A stretch of 64,000 nucleotides of DNA from Opisthorchis felineus (Eukaryota > Platyhelminthes > Trematoda > Opisthorchiida > Opisthorchiidae): positions 293,982 through 357,981 of the forward strand of contig SJOL01007097.1 of assembly GCA_004794785.1 (NCBI GenBank), in the 5' to 3' direction. Below the pieces are notes generated by a model. The model saw nothing but the letters and a program-made list of their open reading frames with translations, was not told the origin of the DNA and did not search any database. Position numbers and translations under genes: made by a program. Of the stretch, positions 10,988-22,616 are shown in pieces (positions within the stretch are counted from its first letter, which is position 1; each line of letters starts with the position of its first letter).

Positions 10988-11527
10988 NNNNNNNNNNNNN
11001 NNNNNNNNNNNNNNNNNNNNNNNNNNNNNNNNNNNNNNNNNNNNNNNNNNNNNNNNNNNNNNNNNNNNNNNNNNNNNNNNNNNNNNNNNNNNNNNNNNNN
11101 NNNNNNNNNNNNNNNNNNNNNNNNNNNNNNNNNNNNNNNNNNNNNNNNNNNNNNNNNNNNNNNNNNNNNNNNNNNNNNNNNNNNNNNNNNNNNNNNNNNN
11201 NNNNNNNNNNNNNNNNNNNNNNNNNNNNNNNNNNNNNNNNNNNNNNNNNNNNNNNNNNNNNNNNNNNNNNNNNNNNNNNNNNNNNNNNNNNNNNNNNNNN
11301 NNNNNNNNNNNNNNNNNNNNNNNNNNNNNNNNNNNNNNNNNNNNNNNNNNNNNNNNNNNNNNNNNNNNNNNNNNNNNNNNNNNNNNNNNNNNNNNNNNNN
11401 NNNNNNNNNNNNNNNNNNNNNNNNNNNNNNNNNNNNNNNNNNNNNNNNNNNNNNNNNNNNNNNNNNNNNNNNNNNNNNNNNNNNNNNNNNNNNNNNNNNN
11501 NNNNNNNNNNNNNNNNNNNNNNNNNNN
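10988..11527. other. Assembly gap (540 N)
   Basis: An unbroken run of N. It falls inside the RT portion of the CR1-like element, so the fingers and palm, including the catalytic YADD-type motif, are not visible. ORFs that appear to run through it are artefacts. The true length may differ from 540. Confidence 0.99.
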
Positions 11528-12175
11528 CCGGAAGACATCACGAAGATAGATACCAAAAAGGATTTGGGTATCTGGCTCTCTTCAAACATGTCCTTCTCAC
11601 TGCCCCATGAGAAATGGGCCCAAAATGCATTCGCCGTTCTACGGATGATACGGCGCACCTTCACCCGTATTACTCGCATGGACTTCCAAATACTCTATGG
11701 GGCCCACGTCAGACAGCTTCTTGAATACGCCAACCAGGTTGTCTACTCAGGACGTACGAAGGACGTAACCCTCCTTGAGCGTGTCCAGCGAGCCACTAGG
11801 AAAACGGTTGTTGGCCTTTAATCCGTGGACTACAAAATGCATCTAGCTGTGCCTGACCTCTTTGCCCTCGAGTATGGTCGTCTCCGAGAGGACTTAATTC
11901 TTACCTATGCCCTGGTTGGATAAGGTTTGGCCAACAGGTTTTTCACCGTTGAGCCAACAAACACACGACGGGGACATGGTAAAAAGTTTATCGAGATCAG
12001 AGCGCACTTTCATCAGGCAAAATGTTTTCTCATTTCGGGTAGTAGCTACGTTGAATAACCTTCCTCCGACAGTTATCCACGCTCCTTCTAGAACCCAGTT
12101 CAAAGCACTATTAGACACTTTTTTATGCGAGTCCTCGTGGTTTCAAGCATACTGCCTCGCGCTGAGAACTTAAAG
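11528..12175 (+). pseudogene. CR1 ORF2, end of RT and C-terminal region
   Basis: Frames read [58 protein letters not shown] and [18 protein letters not shown]; after a frameshift they continue RQNVFSFRVVATLNNLP and TQFKALLDTFLCESS. The LxYA.xVW-type and LERVQRxxTK motifs are standard for the C-terminal domain of CR1/Jockey-group RTs. Homologous stretches lie at 16850-17450 and 17770-18370. Confidence 0.88.
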
Positions 12176-12292
12176 AGCAGTGCTACAACCTTTTTTCGCT
12201 TGTGCCTTTCAGGTGAACGACAGCCGCTGAACGACAAGAACAAAACGGACGCGGGAAACTTGGGAGAAAGCCCCGATCCTGTGTATCAATCC

Positions 12293-12316
12293 GCGAATCC
12301 GTGAATCCGTAAGCCG
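12293..12316 (+). repeat. CR1 3' octamer tail
   Basis: Three successive 8-base units, aatccgcg, aatccgtg and aatccgta. Short 8-base tandem repeats form the 3' end of CR1-clade elements. Related degenerate tails end the copies at 4165-4190 (-), 17535-17550 and 18505-18535. Confidence 0.8.
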
Positions 12317-15300
12317 GGGTTGTCTGTTCGCTGGTGTACCACTATTGGGTTTGTTAGAGGGTTGCGCAGCCGGACGAGTGAGTGCGGCTGCCGAAATTTG
12401 AAGCTTGTTTTGGCTCAACCGTCACACCGGGTAGTCAGGGGGCGGAGCCATAAGGCGACGCTGCTAGGAACTTGCCAGGATAGTTTTGAGATGATGTTGA
12501 GGGCATAGATGGGCCAACGGAACATCATATGCTCGTAATTCGGGACTGAAATGTCTTTGGGAGAGCGTAACAACCAAGCCGTCACTTGGCCCGGCTGGTT
12601 AGCGCAACTGCTAGGTCCGCACATATGCGCACCACTAGTTAAACAGCCCATACGTGCTCAAAATGAATTCATACGAAACCGTGGTTGGTCGGCAATCCTG
12701 GTTTATGAACTAAATATAGGGCGCTGTTACAGTGTTCATTTTTTCGGGATCTCTCTGACAAGGCGATGACCTGGGAAAGAAAACAAAAGTGCAAAGTCGT
12801 CATCTCCAAGCGCCGAATCAGTCTAAGGTTACGGCGGCTTGCTTTCAGGGAATCAAGTCAACCTATGTGAAAGCCCTACCTGACAGGGTTACCCTTAAGT
12901 TCACTAAGTTGTGGCCACGGGTTTAGCATACCGACAACTGTGCTAAGTCTTACCAACCTGAAACTCCAAGATGTAAGGTACAGCACACAAGCACACACCA
13001 AATACCACAGAAAAAGGCGATGAGTATTTTCTGTAGTTGGTCTGGCTATCCATTAATGGCAAAACCAGGATCCGGACGACGCGTCAGGGTAGCAGCACAG
13101 TCATGTGCGTGGTCTTAGAAAGGGCTTGGGGGCATTTACTTACCTGGAGCCCGAGCGAAATAATCGTAAAAACCGGCTCAAATGCACAACGCAGAAGTAC
13201 ATTTTTGGCTCACCGGCTTATGCCTACTGTGATCTCAAGTAATCTAAACAAACCACGACACTCTCTTGGAACTAACTTGGCTGACTTCCCATGGTTCGAT
13301 TGGAATAGAAGCTGTGGCACACCGTTCATGGCTGGCCATTTTAATGACGAAGGGGCGACTCCGAGGGATGTATCCGTTCCTGCAGAGGAGCACTATAATT
13401 CTAGATGCACAATCATTTGGTGAACTCGCCTTTGAATCTGGTTCAATCAGCAAGCAAGGCTCACCGTCACGGCAATAAGTGCGGTATGCCAATCAGTTCC
13501 GCAAACATTTGGGCCAGCCCACATACAACGAGGGTCATAAGGGGCATCACATGTGATTTAGTCTTTCACCTATGTGGAAACGATTGCCTTGTAATCCCGA
13601 CGTTGCCTGGCCCGACCGTTGCTGGTGCAGTGTGTAGCTTCTGCAACTTATGATCACGCCTGACGGCATGCCACCCACAAGTTGGGAATAAACTATTGTT
13701 ATAAACTGGGTGCTTCATGGGGCTTTGGGATTTACTGTCCTCCAGCAACCTGGTTGGCGATGCAGCCGCCTATGTGATTCTTCGAACTCAGCGTGCATGT
13801 CTTGCTCACGCAGATTGTATTCGTTGGTGGCGATAAGAACGGCCTGGACAATTACTATGCAAACTGGAAACATGCCGCTGGGTGACAAGCGATATCTGAA
13901 TACCGAAGGCAGGTAGCCAAATGGGCTAGCAGAAGATGCATGCGCACATTTTTTTAGAGGTGTCAACCGCCTGAGAACACTTCAGTGGTTCAATTAAAAG
14001 CCGTCGTTGACGAGAAAATTTTCCCTCACCATGCTTCGGTCGATTTCATAGTGCTGTTTACTGTGCGCGCCTTGGGATTTGTTTAGATGACCATATCGTC
14101 GTGCACTGCACAACACGAAGGAAATGTCTATCATCCCCTCAAATTCCTCACCTAGTGAACTTGGTAACTTGTTTGAATCCTATCCTCAAGCAAGTACAAT
14201 TTGCCGCACCGGGGGATTTTCTGGATAGCAATTGGCGTCATAAACGTTTTTCAGACGCCGTCTGCGTTGCACATGTATGTTCCATTTGCGGATGTGGTCT
14301 ATTGGTACTTGAGGAGCAGATATGATTAATTTGGTTTTCCGCGGAATAACCGATTTACGGCGAAAGCTATGGGGTTTTCGTCCTAATGATAGAGACATTC
14401 AAATCCGCTTTATCAAGCGGCTAATGCAGGGGGAGGAATGGGATTTGACGAGAGATAATGTGTAATGAAAAGTTATATATTTTCGGGGTAAGTACTTGTC
14501 CTTGATCGCTTGGTAGGCGCAAACGTAGCAATGCATTACGCCGCAGCTGAACACAGCACTGCCAGCCTGCACTCTTGACGCCATTTCATCTATTACGAGA
14601 GTTGTGATGAGGTATATCTGGACAATCCATCTTCTTGAACAACACTAGCGTTTTATCCGGAAGCGCGGAATTACTGCATTCAGCAAAGCCATACATATGC
14701 GGCCGTCTTTTACATGGCATCTATCAAAAGGGAAGGGGTATAGCTTATAGCCACAGTTCTGATTTCAGATGCTCCGAAAGTGATAAGGATTCATGCCATA
14801 CAAGACAGAAGCGTTACGAGCATCTGAAAACTGACGAGACGAATCGGCATGCTTTTGGCCAAGACAAATATGATCAAGGGTCGCTGGCAGATTCCTTCAA
14901 AAGTTCACGGCCTTATCCGCTGGGCGTAGAAAGAACCAGAGGCATGTAAACCGACTCACTGAGGAAAAGTTTAAAATACCCAATTAATTTTGGATCGCTC
15001 GAACGTCATTGCGTTTTCATTCGTGAAAAATAGTCAAAGAATGATTCCACTGTCCCACCGTTTCATAGGGTTATTTTCTGTCATTTGGTTTGAACCTCTT
15101 ACATACGTGTGTAACCCAGACGTGCGGAATTTTGTTTAGGTTGCACCCACTGTTGCTGTTCGCCTACGCATTCACGGGCGTTTGCTAGGCTATGATAGAT
15201 TAGTAGCCGATAAACTACCGGTGAATTATAAAAATGTGGGATAAACGGCTGCGTACCGAATGTGTAACGCTAAATACAACGTCGGGCTTGCACGCATCTA

Positions 15301-15555
15301 CGGGTTTGCAGTAAGACCACTTGAACCAACGACCCAAATTTCTTGGCCTGTCTTTGCAATTCGTCCGCATATCAAGGATGCTGTAGATTACTCAGACGAA
15401 AAAGCACCTGTCGCCAAAGGAACCGGGCCTTGAATTCCAAGTCAAAAATAGTACTGTAAATATCCTACTTTAATATGTGCGCCCAGGGCTAAACAGGACC
15501 ACCCTTCCTTGACAGTGCAAGCACAAACCACTTAGCGACCTGAACCTAGATCGAC
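12317..15555. other. No gene recognised
   Basis: ORFs up to 128 codons (13037-13423 +, 14635-14949 +) have no domain I can recognise. A tRNA-like A-box (ggctggttagcgcaactg) at about 12590 has no convincing B box at the right distance. I see no splice-site pattern joining the open stretches. Confidence 0.4.
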
Positions 15556-15559
15556 AATG

Positions 15560-17560
15560 AGCCCAACAATTTGATAGAGTACCTGCCGATTCCCTTTCCA
15601 GGGCCGTTGCCCGTCAGGACGGAACTCATGTTCTTTGAGGCTACAGTTCAGAACGCCACGGCATCACTGGACAGGCAAATGAGAACCCAAACTGAGCATC
15701 TGGGGCACATTATACGGGGTGGCCGTACCCAAAAACCAGCAGAATCCAGGCTTGGCTCCATTCTTACAGCAGCTAGATGCAAATGTCTCCATGAAGGTTG
15801 TGAGAAAAGAACGGGAAGCAATAGGTCTCTGGCTTCCTATGCAACTTCTTCTTCCAACTGCCGTGCTAAAAACCTACAACAGTCGCTAACTATTTCGCAG
15901 TTCCTTTCGTATCGCCCTTGAGAAGCGCCAAAACGGGGCCACGTCGGTTATAAAGGGAAGCGCGAAGCCAACCAAGCAGTGCCCGCCGGACGTGCTCTTT
16001 GTGGACGAGGAGGGTTGTTAATTCGCCTACAGGGTAAACCCTTTCAGCGCGTTGGAGCCATATGGAGTTCACCCAAGGCTCCTGAAGGAATCATCGCTTG
16101 CTCAGCCGCTTGATGAAGACAAATCCCTCCTGCTTGAAATGAAGCGGTTGACACCCCATTCTAAATGTAGTGCAGTCTCGTCGTCCCTCGGAGGCATCAC
16201 CAACGTACAGTGTAAGGTCATGAAAGACATTCTGAGGCGTGTTATCCACAGTCATATCGCCACCAACAAACTGATACCCCCTGAGCAACACGAGTTCCCA
16301 CAAAAGCAATTTCTTGCGAAGAGCACGCTTGTGTTCATGGACGGATTAACATCAGTCGAAGACGGGGGATTTGTATGGAACACCATAACTTTCAGTATCC
16401 TAATTGCATCTGATTGAGCCCCACACATCTTACTGCTCCACAAACATGAGGCTTATGTGAATTAATGGAAAATTCTACACTGGGTTAAGGCTTTGAAGTA
16501 CAACAAGAAAGTTGGATCAGCATGCTCTTCTTCTGCATCGGTTTCCATTTGAGCCCTCAGGTTGCTGCCATAGGACCACCCTACATTCTTATTTCCTTCC
16601 GAATGCGTTGTCAAGTCCATTTCTACTTTTTGCAGGAGACAATCAATCCTCGAGCTTCAAAGCCAGCACACTTCAAGTGATTGTTGACGCTTCAAATCCG
16701 TGGTAATCTGTTTGCTCCCTTCCTCTGCATGATGAAAAAGTGCTTATATAAGCACTTCGTTTGGGGGAAGCTCAGCAAACGCCTTTATCGTGCACGATGA
16801 TAGCGGGTCAGAGTGTATTATAAAGGTAAATTCTGAAGAGGGCTTAGTATTAGGCTCGGTTCCAACATGTCTTTCTCATTTCACGACGAAAGACCGATCC
16901 AAAGACATTAGTTGTTCCTCAGACGATTGAGAGCACCCCCTTCCTTGTCAATATTACAGACTTCCAGACACCTTGTGGAGCCTACATCATATCGCTTGTT
17001 TTATATGCCAACCAAGCTGTCTAACCAGGGCCTCACTGGGTATCTCCAACAAGGTGCCATGAAGGTTGTTGCTGGCCTCAAATCAATGCACTTCGAAACA
17101 CGTCCGGAAATTCCTGGTCTCTTTCCCTAAGACTGTCGTCACACCCGATGGGACCTGACACTAAATTACTTCGTGTTTGAGCAAGGTTGGGCCGACCGGT
17201 TATAATAGTAACCCTGTAACATGGCTGAGACACGGTGAAGAGATTTCCAGTTTACGGTGTCCACCCTAACTAGACACCAGCATTTCTCTGTCCGGGTAGT
17301 GGATACATGGAATAACCTGCCTTCCACAGTTGTTTACACTGCATCTAAGACCCAGTTCAGATCACATTCAGGTGCTTTCTATGTGGGCCCCTACGTTGGC
17401 AAGCTTATAACCGGTGCTGAGAACTTAGAGAGCGGTACTATACCGTGTTAAGTTTGTGTCTTCCAGGGGAACCTAAACCGTTGTTCGAAAAGAACACACA
17501 CGAACCAGGGGGCTTCGGCAACGCCTGGATCCTGTGTACAACCCGTGAATCATTAAAGAG
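15560..17560 (+). mobile_element. CR1-like retrotransposon, internally deleted copy (copy 2)
   Basis: It begins in the ORF1 coiled-coil region (EYLPIPFPGPLPVRTEL near 15575), then jumps to RT sequence near 16190-16320 (MKDILRRVIHSHIATNKLI, PPEQHEFPQKQF) and to FEPSGCCHRTTL near 16550. The palm motif near 16635 is FAGDNQSS where the family has FADDLKS. The C-terminal region (RVVDTWNNLPSTVVYTASK) is at 17290-17350 and the 3' end near 17530. The endonuclease is missing. Many frameshifts and stops; inactive. Confidence 0.82.
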
Positions 17561-17599
17561 GTCGGCACGTAAAGCAGCCTACATGATGGCTGGTCGGAA

Positions 17600-18540
17600 C
17601 CCCCCCCCCTCGAAAAACTCATGTCTACTTTTTGCAGACGACTTGAAATCCTGGGGTTCAGATGCCACTGTCCTCCAAATGGATGTAAACGCTGCAAAGC
17701 AGTGGTCTTTGCAACTTCCCCTGAATGACGAAGAGTGAGTCCATATGTCCGCGAACCCATAGTGGGAATGGACCAGAAGACATTACGAGATTAGACGCTA
17801 AAAAGGATTTAGGTATCTGGCTCTCTTCAAACCTGTCTTTCTCACTACACTATCAAAAGTAGGCTAAAATGGCATTCGCCGTTCTACGGATTATTCTGCG
17901 AACCTTCCCCCGCACTACCCGTATGGACTTCCAGACACTCTATGGGGCCAAAGTCAGACCCCTTCTTGAATACGCCAACCAAGTTGCTACTAAAGACGCA
18001 AGGAAGTCGTAACCCTCGTTGAGCGTGTCCAACGGGCTGCTACGAAAATGGCTACCGACCTTAAATCGGTTGATTGTAAAACGCGTCTAGCGGTGCTCGG
18101 CCTATTTCCCCTGGAGTCAACCAATGTTTACTTAAACCCTGTTTATACAAGGTTTGGCCGACAGATTTTTCACCGTCCATTCAACTAACACACGGCGGGA
18201 ACATGGTAGGAAGATTTTCACGCCCGGAGCGCACAACTTTTTAGGCCACAGTTTTTATCATTTCTGATAGTTGTTCTGTGGAATAGCCTTCCTCCGACGG
18301 TTGTTCACGCTGCATCTGGTACCCAGTTCGAAGCACTTTTACACGTCTCTTTAACTGAGTCCTCGCTCTGGCAAGATTACCGCCCCCGCTGAGAACTTAA
18401 AGAGCAGTGCTACTCCCTTTTTACACTTTTGACTTCCAGGTGAACAAAAGCCGCTGAACATACCTGACCCGGAAAGTTTGGGGAAAGCCTTGATCCTGTG
18501 GTTCGATCCGTTAATCTGTGAATACTGCGCCTTTGATGAC
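17600..18540 (+). mobile_element. CR1-like retrotransposon, 3' half fragment (copy 3)
   Basis: It starts at the RT palm, CLLFADDLKSWGSDATVLQ (about 17623), with intact catalytic FADD, then follows the C-terminal region of copy 1 from 17770 (ttaggtatctggctctcttc) to its 3' UTR and a degenerate octamer tail near 18505-18535. A run of nine C lies at 17603-17611, next to the junction with copy 2. It is in direct orientation with copies 1 and 2. Confidence 0.85.
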
Positions 18541-20600
18541 GGTGTTTCATGCAACCCATGCAGGTCTTGGGTGTAAGTGCGATGCTTGTCATTCCCATTA
18601 GGCAATTGCGTTCCATTATAGTCATTAATACAGCGGGCCCCACAACCTGAAGCTTCTTACTCTGAAACTGCGCGAAGATGCGACATCTGGCGATTCAGTC
18701 CTACCAACCTTCGATTCCCTGCGTGATGCATCTACTGAACTTATTGAATACTGGAGGTCCGTTGAACCCGCGAAGTAAATACACCAATCAGAACACTGAT
18801 GTCCCAAATCCCCTCCAGTCGGTTCGTTCATGCCCGCTGCCGACAGCTGCGGGAAACGTGGTTCCTCTCCGTTTCACTCACCCCGTCGACTCCGTCTATA
18901 CCTTCTCTGCTGCGGGGCGTCAACGCAACACTGGAATTACAAGCGAGAGATGTGAATCTGGAGGGAAAACATTGGTGTATTATTGTTGCTTCTGACGTGT
19001 TGTACTTGCAAATTGACTCATGCATGCGGAGGACGAAGTTTTGGTAGTCAATTCCAAGAGTACTAAAAGAGCATCAAGTTTAAATTAATTCACTTTCAAA
19101 TTTGACAAGAAAGTTTAGATTTCCGAGGATAGCCAAATTTCAGCGCACCCCCCTGAGCTTACACACAGGAAAAACTGCGTTTCAATGATGCAGGTGCCTG
19201 CTTTCGTGTCATGTTGTTTCGACCCAGGTTTTCGGTTTAAACTGTCATTATAACAGGTCGGCTGGAAGCTTGTTGCGCCGTCTGCGCCTGACGGAGAGTT
19301 TTACTGCGAAGACTTCAACGAGGCATGACGACGATCCCTACTGTGGCGTCACAATCACAGCTGATGATCTCTGAATTGTCTGCTCAGCTGGCATACATCT
19401 TGTGACTACCTTGCCACTGGTTGCTCGCGAGCATAATGACGCATCCATGACGATCTTCAACGCAATCTGTTTCGTATCCGGGTTTGCACACCTCAGAGTT
19501 CCCTGAGGTTCCAAGATGCCTAGGAAATTTGGAACATCCACTCCAGTCGGAAGTTACGTCTCATTTGTCTTCCTTCGGACTGTACGGGTATTTGTGACCA
19601 CTACTCTGGTGCACGTGGTTTGTAGTTGCCAATGCACCGACACTACTACAAAAGTTAGTTTAATTGCTTTTCAGTGCCCTAGATTATCAGAATACGGCTT
19701 AATGCGGACGGAGGTTTCGTATTTAGAGACCATTAAGTTTGTTCAGCGAAATACATAAGTGCGACTCGGTAGTTTTGTGCGCTAGGTTGCGCGAAATTTG
19801 TGTATATATTAACAAAAATGGAACCAGTGTCTAGAGATGGACCGATAATATTGAGAAGCATACTCGCCATGAAGATAAGTAACAAGAATCAGTATGCGTC
19901 AAAAATTGGTGGCAGTCCGAGACTCACAATTCAGTGCCAACTACAATGCCCCCTTCTAGAATGTGAAAAGGGGGCGGCATCCGACGCAATGGGTACGATG
20001 AGCGAACACCCGGAACTAAAATATGAAGAAAAAACATGAAACTCCAAATGAAAAACTAAACCGAGTCTTCGAGTGTGCGCACTCAAACTCGGTCTATTAC
20101 TTCGCAGATTACGTGTGCTCCGTGGAAAATGTAGGGTCTACAGTGTCGCTGGCAAATATAATAAGTCAGCGGCAGTCCAGCACGCTGAATTCACAGTTAG
20201 CTACGCGTTGTAGTATGTGCTTGTGCCGGTTCACGACTCGAAAATGGTGGACGGTTGGCTTGTTTTTCCCACCGCTTAACCTTCTAGAAGTTCCATGTTC
20301 GCACTATGTCCCGGGCTTTTCTGTGGTCAATATTATCGAATTTCACGTTCACAAGTCCAAGTATGGTTTTCTGAAGGATTTTCGGGGCCGAGCCTGACGG
20401 AAGTCTTGAGGGTGACTCCACTTTACGTGCCGAATACTTACCCTGCTTGGCGGCAATCTCCTATAGCAGGAGACCACGGCTCTAGAAGCGCCCCGAATCG
20501 TTGCACAATTCGGAACGAGGATGGAGGGCCACTCCTTCTGAAATACCTGAGTGGACTGAGGTCATACACTTCTAGTCAGATGTTACCGGTTACCGGAGGC
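18541..20600. other. No gene recognised
   Basis: The longest open frames are 20023-20397 + (124 codons) and 20295-20621 + (108 codons); neither has a recognisable domain. The DNA between two retrotransposon clusters is probably decayed repeat, but I could not assign a family. Confidence 0.4.
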
Positions 20601-20609
20601 AGATATTCA

Positions 20610-21378
20610 AGCGCTACTTAGTGCCGAAACTGCCTGCGGTACAACCCAGCCAACCTCATTCTCTGATAGGACCGTGACTTTGCTGGAGTCTCGGCGCCAG
20701 ATATCTCCCGGTCTCAACCACGACTCAACTCGACGCATCATTTGGCCCCAGGTAAAACTGAGTATCCCTGCAGACCGAGAAGCTTGATTTACCCGAAAGG
20801 TCAAATAAATGGGAGATGGTAAAAATGCTGAAAAAGTTCGCAGGTTGTTCCATTTGATTTGATTGACTGGTTCTCGGAAGCTACTTATCAACGAAACCAC
20901 AAGGGACGCAAATTGCTCTCTGTTATCCAATAAAGGAAAACGTTTGGGCCGTTCGGCACAGCGCTTCAAAAACAATTCAGTTGGCCACCTGCTACTTCCA
21001 GTCCGGTGGACTGTGAATCTGGACCCCTATCCAGCCTCAGAAGTGTCCGAGTGTATACCTCTACTCAAGCGTCATCGTGCTCGTTTTCCCGATGACCGTC
21101 TGCTCTGTTTAAGGTCAGTGCCTGTCTAGTCTGTTTGTGTCTTTCCGGGAGAAAGAGACCTTTCTAGACAACTGATGTAAGTTAATAATCACCCATCTTC
21201 AAGAAGGGTGCGCTCAGTAAATATATTAACCACAGGGGTGTCAGTTTGACTCCCCTTTTGGTAAGGTTTCTAGTGTCACTGGTTCTTCGGCGACACGTAA
21301 ATCCTTGACTCGTGGGCATGAAGCTGGATTTCGACCGGGTAGAGGCTGTATCGACCACATCACACTCTGTCATCGTCA
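20610..21378 (+). mobile_element. RTE-like element, linker and start of RT
   Basis: The + strand reads LFHLI, then SETTRD-like and NKGKRLGRSAQRFKN (equivalent to NKxxRLxRWAxxF in other copies), DPYPASEVSECIPLLKRHRA, PDDRLLCLRAVP-like, then in another frame PIFKKGARS and the NHRG-type motif of RT fingers, and FDRVEAVSTTSHS, a decayed FRPGRGCIDHIFTL-type motif. It ends abruptly at about 21378, where a 3' tip of another RTE in opposite orientation begins. Confidence 0.75.
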
Positions 21379-21440
21379 TGGATGGAATAACGTCAGTGTT
21401 CAACACTGATACTTCGCTGCCGTATGACCTTTGATGGTGT
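21378..21440 (-). mobile_element. RTE 3' terminal tip
   Basis: tcatcgtcatggatgg followed by acgtcagtgttcaacactga and tacttcgctgccgtatga. The same words, after an (ATC)n run, end the RTE copy at 32482-32550, so this is the extreme 3' end of a minus-oriented RTE, with almost all of the element missing. Confidence 0.7.
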
Positions 21441-21570
21441 CAGAGCTACAGTGGAGGCAGTAGCTGATATAATTGCTGCGCCAATGCAGGGGTCAGTGGA
21501 CTTTTTATTGGGGGATCGGGAGGGGAAGCCATACATTAAAGACAACAGTTGGGATGCACGAGCCCCCGTG

Positions 21571-21698
21571 GGGCAGGATGGCTTAGTGGTTAGAGTGCAA
21601 ATTTACTGACCGGAAGGTCCGTGGTTTGAACCCGACCTCTGCCTCTTGACTTTCCCTGTCTAGGCCTGGGCAACCTGGCTGTATCCCAGCCTTCGTGC
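21571..21698 (+). repeat. tRNA-derived SINE (family 1), 3' truncated
   Basis: A box tggcttagtggttagagtgc at 21580, spacer gaccggaaggtccgtgg, B-box-like ggtttgaaccc at about 21623, then the family body to cagccttcgtgc. The last third of the body is missing and the sequence passes directly into RTE coding DNA of the minus strand. Confidence 0.85.
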
Positions 21699-22141
21699 CT
21701 GACACTACTTCGTTCAATAAACTCAGGTAAGTGCCTCGCATAGACCTTTATGCGTCCACGGTAGTTGGCGTACAACGCCTTAGGTAGGGTCAAGAATTTA
21801 TGGGAGACACCTTTACTCCACAGGCACTTCCAAAGTGCCTGACGGTCCACAGGGTCAAAGGCAGCTTTCGAGTCAACAATTGTTGGTCGCTGTCCCAGAA
21901 TCTGTCGGAGAGTGTAACTGTGATGAGTACGTCTCTTTGGAGGACGGATACAGCTTGGTTTTCACAGATCTGCCTCTCCCTGTGTTCAGTCAACCTTCGA
22001 AAGATAAGGCCAGATATGACCTTCAATGCCACAACCACCAGGCTAATGCCACGGTGGTTTGCACACAGCACCCGCGTAACCTTTTTGAGAATAGCAATGA
22101 CTGTCGATGTGCTCCATTCGGCAGGCACTCTCTTCACTCCA

Positions 22142-22497
22142 TATCGTTCGGCTGTAACCCTTCCGGTACCTAGCTACCTTGCCACCCGAAGGAAGCATGG
22201 GTGCTGAGATACTCTCAGGTTAAGGTACTGAGGTTGGGTTCGAAACACGAACCTTCCTGGGGGCCGAGTTGGTTCTGTGGTTAAGGCGCGAGTTTATTGA
22301 CCGGAAGGTCCGTGCTTCGAACCCAACCTCTACATCTTGGTTGCTGCCGTGTAGGCGTGGGCAACCTGGCAATATCTCAGCCCTCGTGTAGCTAGGCACA
22401 GAAAGGGTATTACAGCTTAACGTTTATTATTACTACGAACCTTTCTTACTAAGTTCGCGCCTTGACCGCTGGACTATTTCGAGATCTTACTCAATGG
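22142..22497 (-). repeat. tRNA-derived SINE (family 1), split by another SINE
   Basis: The 5' part (A-box region, ccagcggtcaaggcgcgaac) lies at 22435-22497 and the 3' part (ggttcgtgtttcgaaccc B box onward) at 22142-22258, both on the minus strand. A complete plus-strand SINE occupies 22259-22434 between them. Removing that insert restores a colinear SINE. It lies inside the minus-strand RTE 21700-23380. Confidence 0.85.
22259..22434 (+). repeat. tRNA-derived SINE (family 1) inserted into another SINE
   Basis: A-box-like gttggttctgtggttaaggc, spacer gaccggaaggtccg, B-box-like gcttcgaaccc, body, and a tail tttattattact. It is flanked by near-identical 12-base repeats, acgaaccttcct (22247-22258) and acgaacctttct (22435-22446), a target-site duplication with one mismatch. 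Confidence 0.88.
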
Positions 22498-22593
22498 GCT
22501 TTGTCAGCTGGTTCACCTGGGATTCTCCGCCTTTGAAGAGAGCTGGATACCGACCGTTCAGTCCTAGTGCCTTCTCATGTTCTAGTACAGCTA

Positions 22594-22616
22594 CTTTATT
22601 TTATTTTATTTTATTT
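22594..22616. repeat. (TTTTA)n microsatellite
   Basis: About four and a half pentamer units, within the minus-strand RTE between its linker and RT portions. Confidence 0.9.

Larger units (their letters stand above)
8040..12316 (+). mobile_element. CR1-like non-LTR retrotransposon, near full length, inactive
   Basis: This is the most complete element of the window. In order it holds an ORF1 with a Cys/His finger (8085-8250), a coiled-coil-like stretch (8340-8590), a long low-complexity ORF1 remainder (8679-9950), an AP-endonuclease (10012-10700), the start of the RT lead-in (10800-10980), a 540-base assembly gap, the RT thumb/C-terminal region (11528-12170), a short 3' UTR and an octamer tail (about 12293-12316). 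Frameshifts, stop codons and a changed endonuclease residue show it is dead. Three other 3' ends of the same family lie at 4155-4385 (-), 16850-17560 (+) and 17600-18540 (+). Confidence 0.88.

Noticed and set aside
10909..11679. Long ORFs on both strands crossing the N run
   Set aside because: They stay open only because N contains no stop codons; the real flanking sequence is CR1 retrotransposon.
12590..12660. tRNA-like A box in ggctggttagcgcaactg
   Set aside because: No B box at the right spacing and no similarity to either SINE family.
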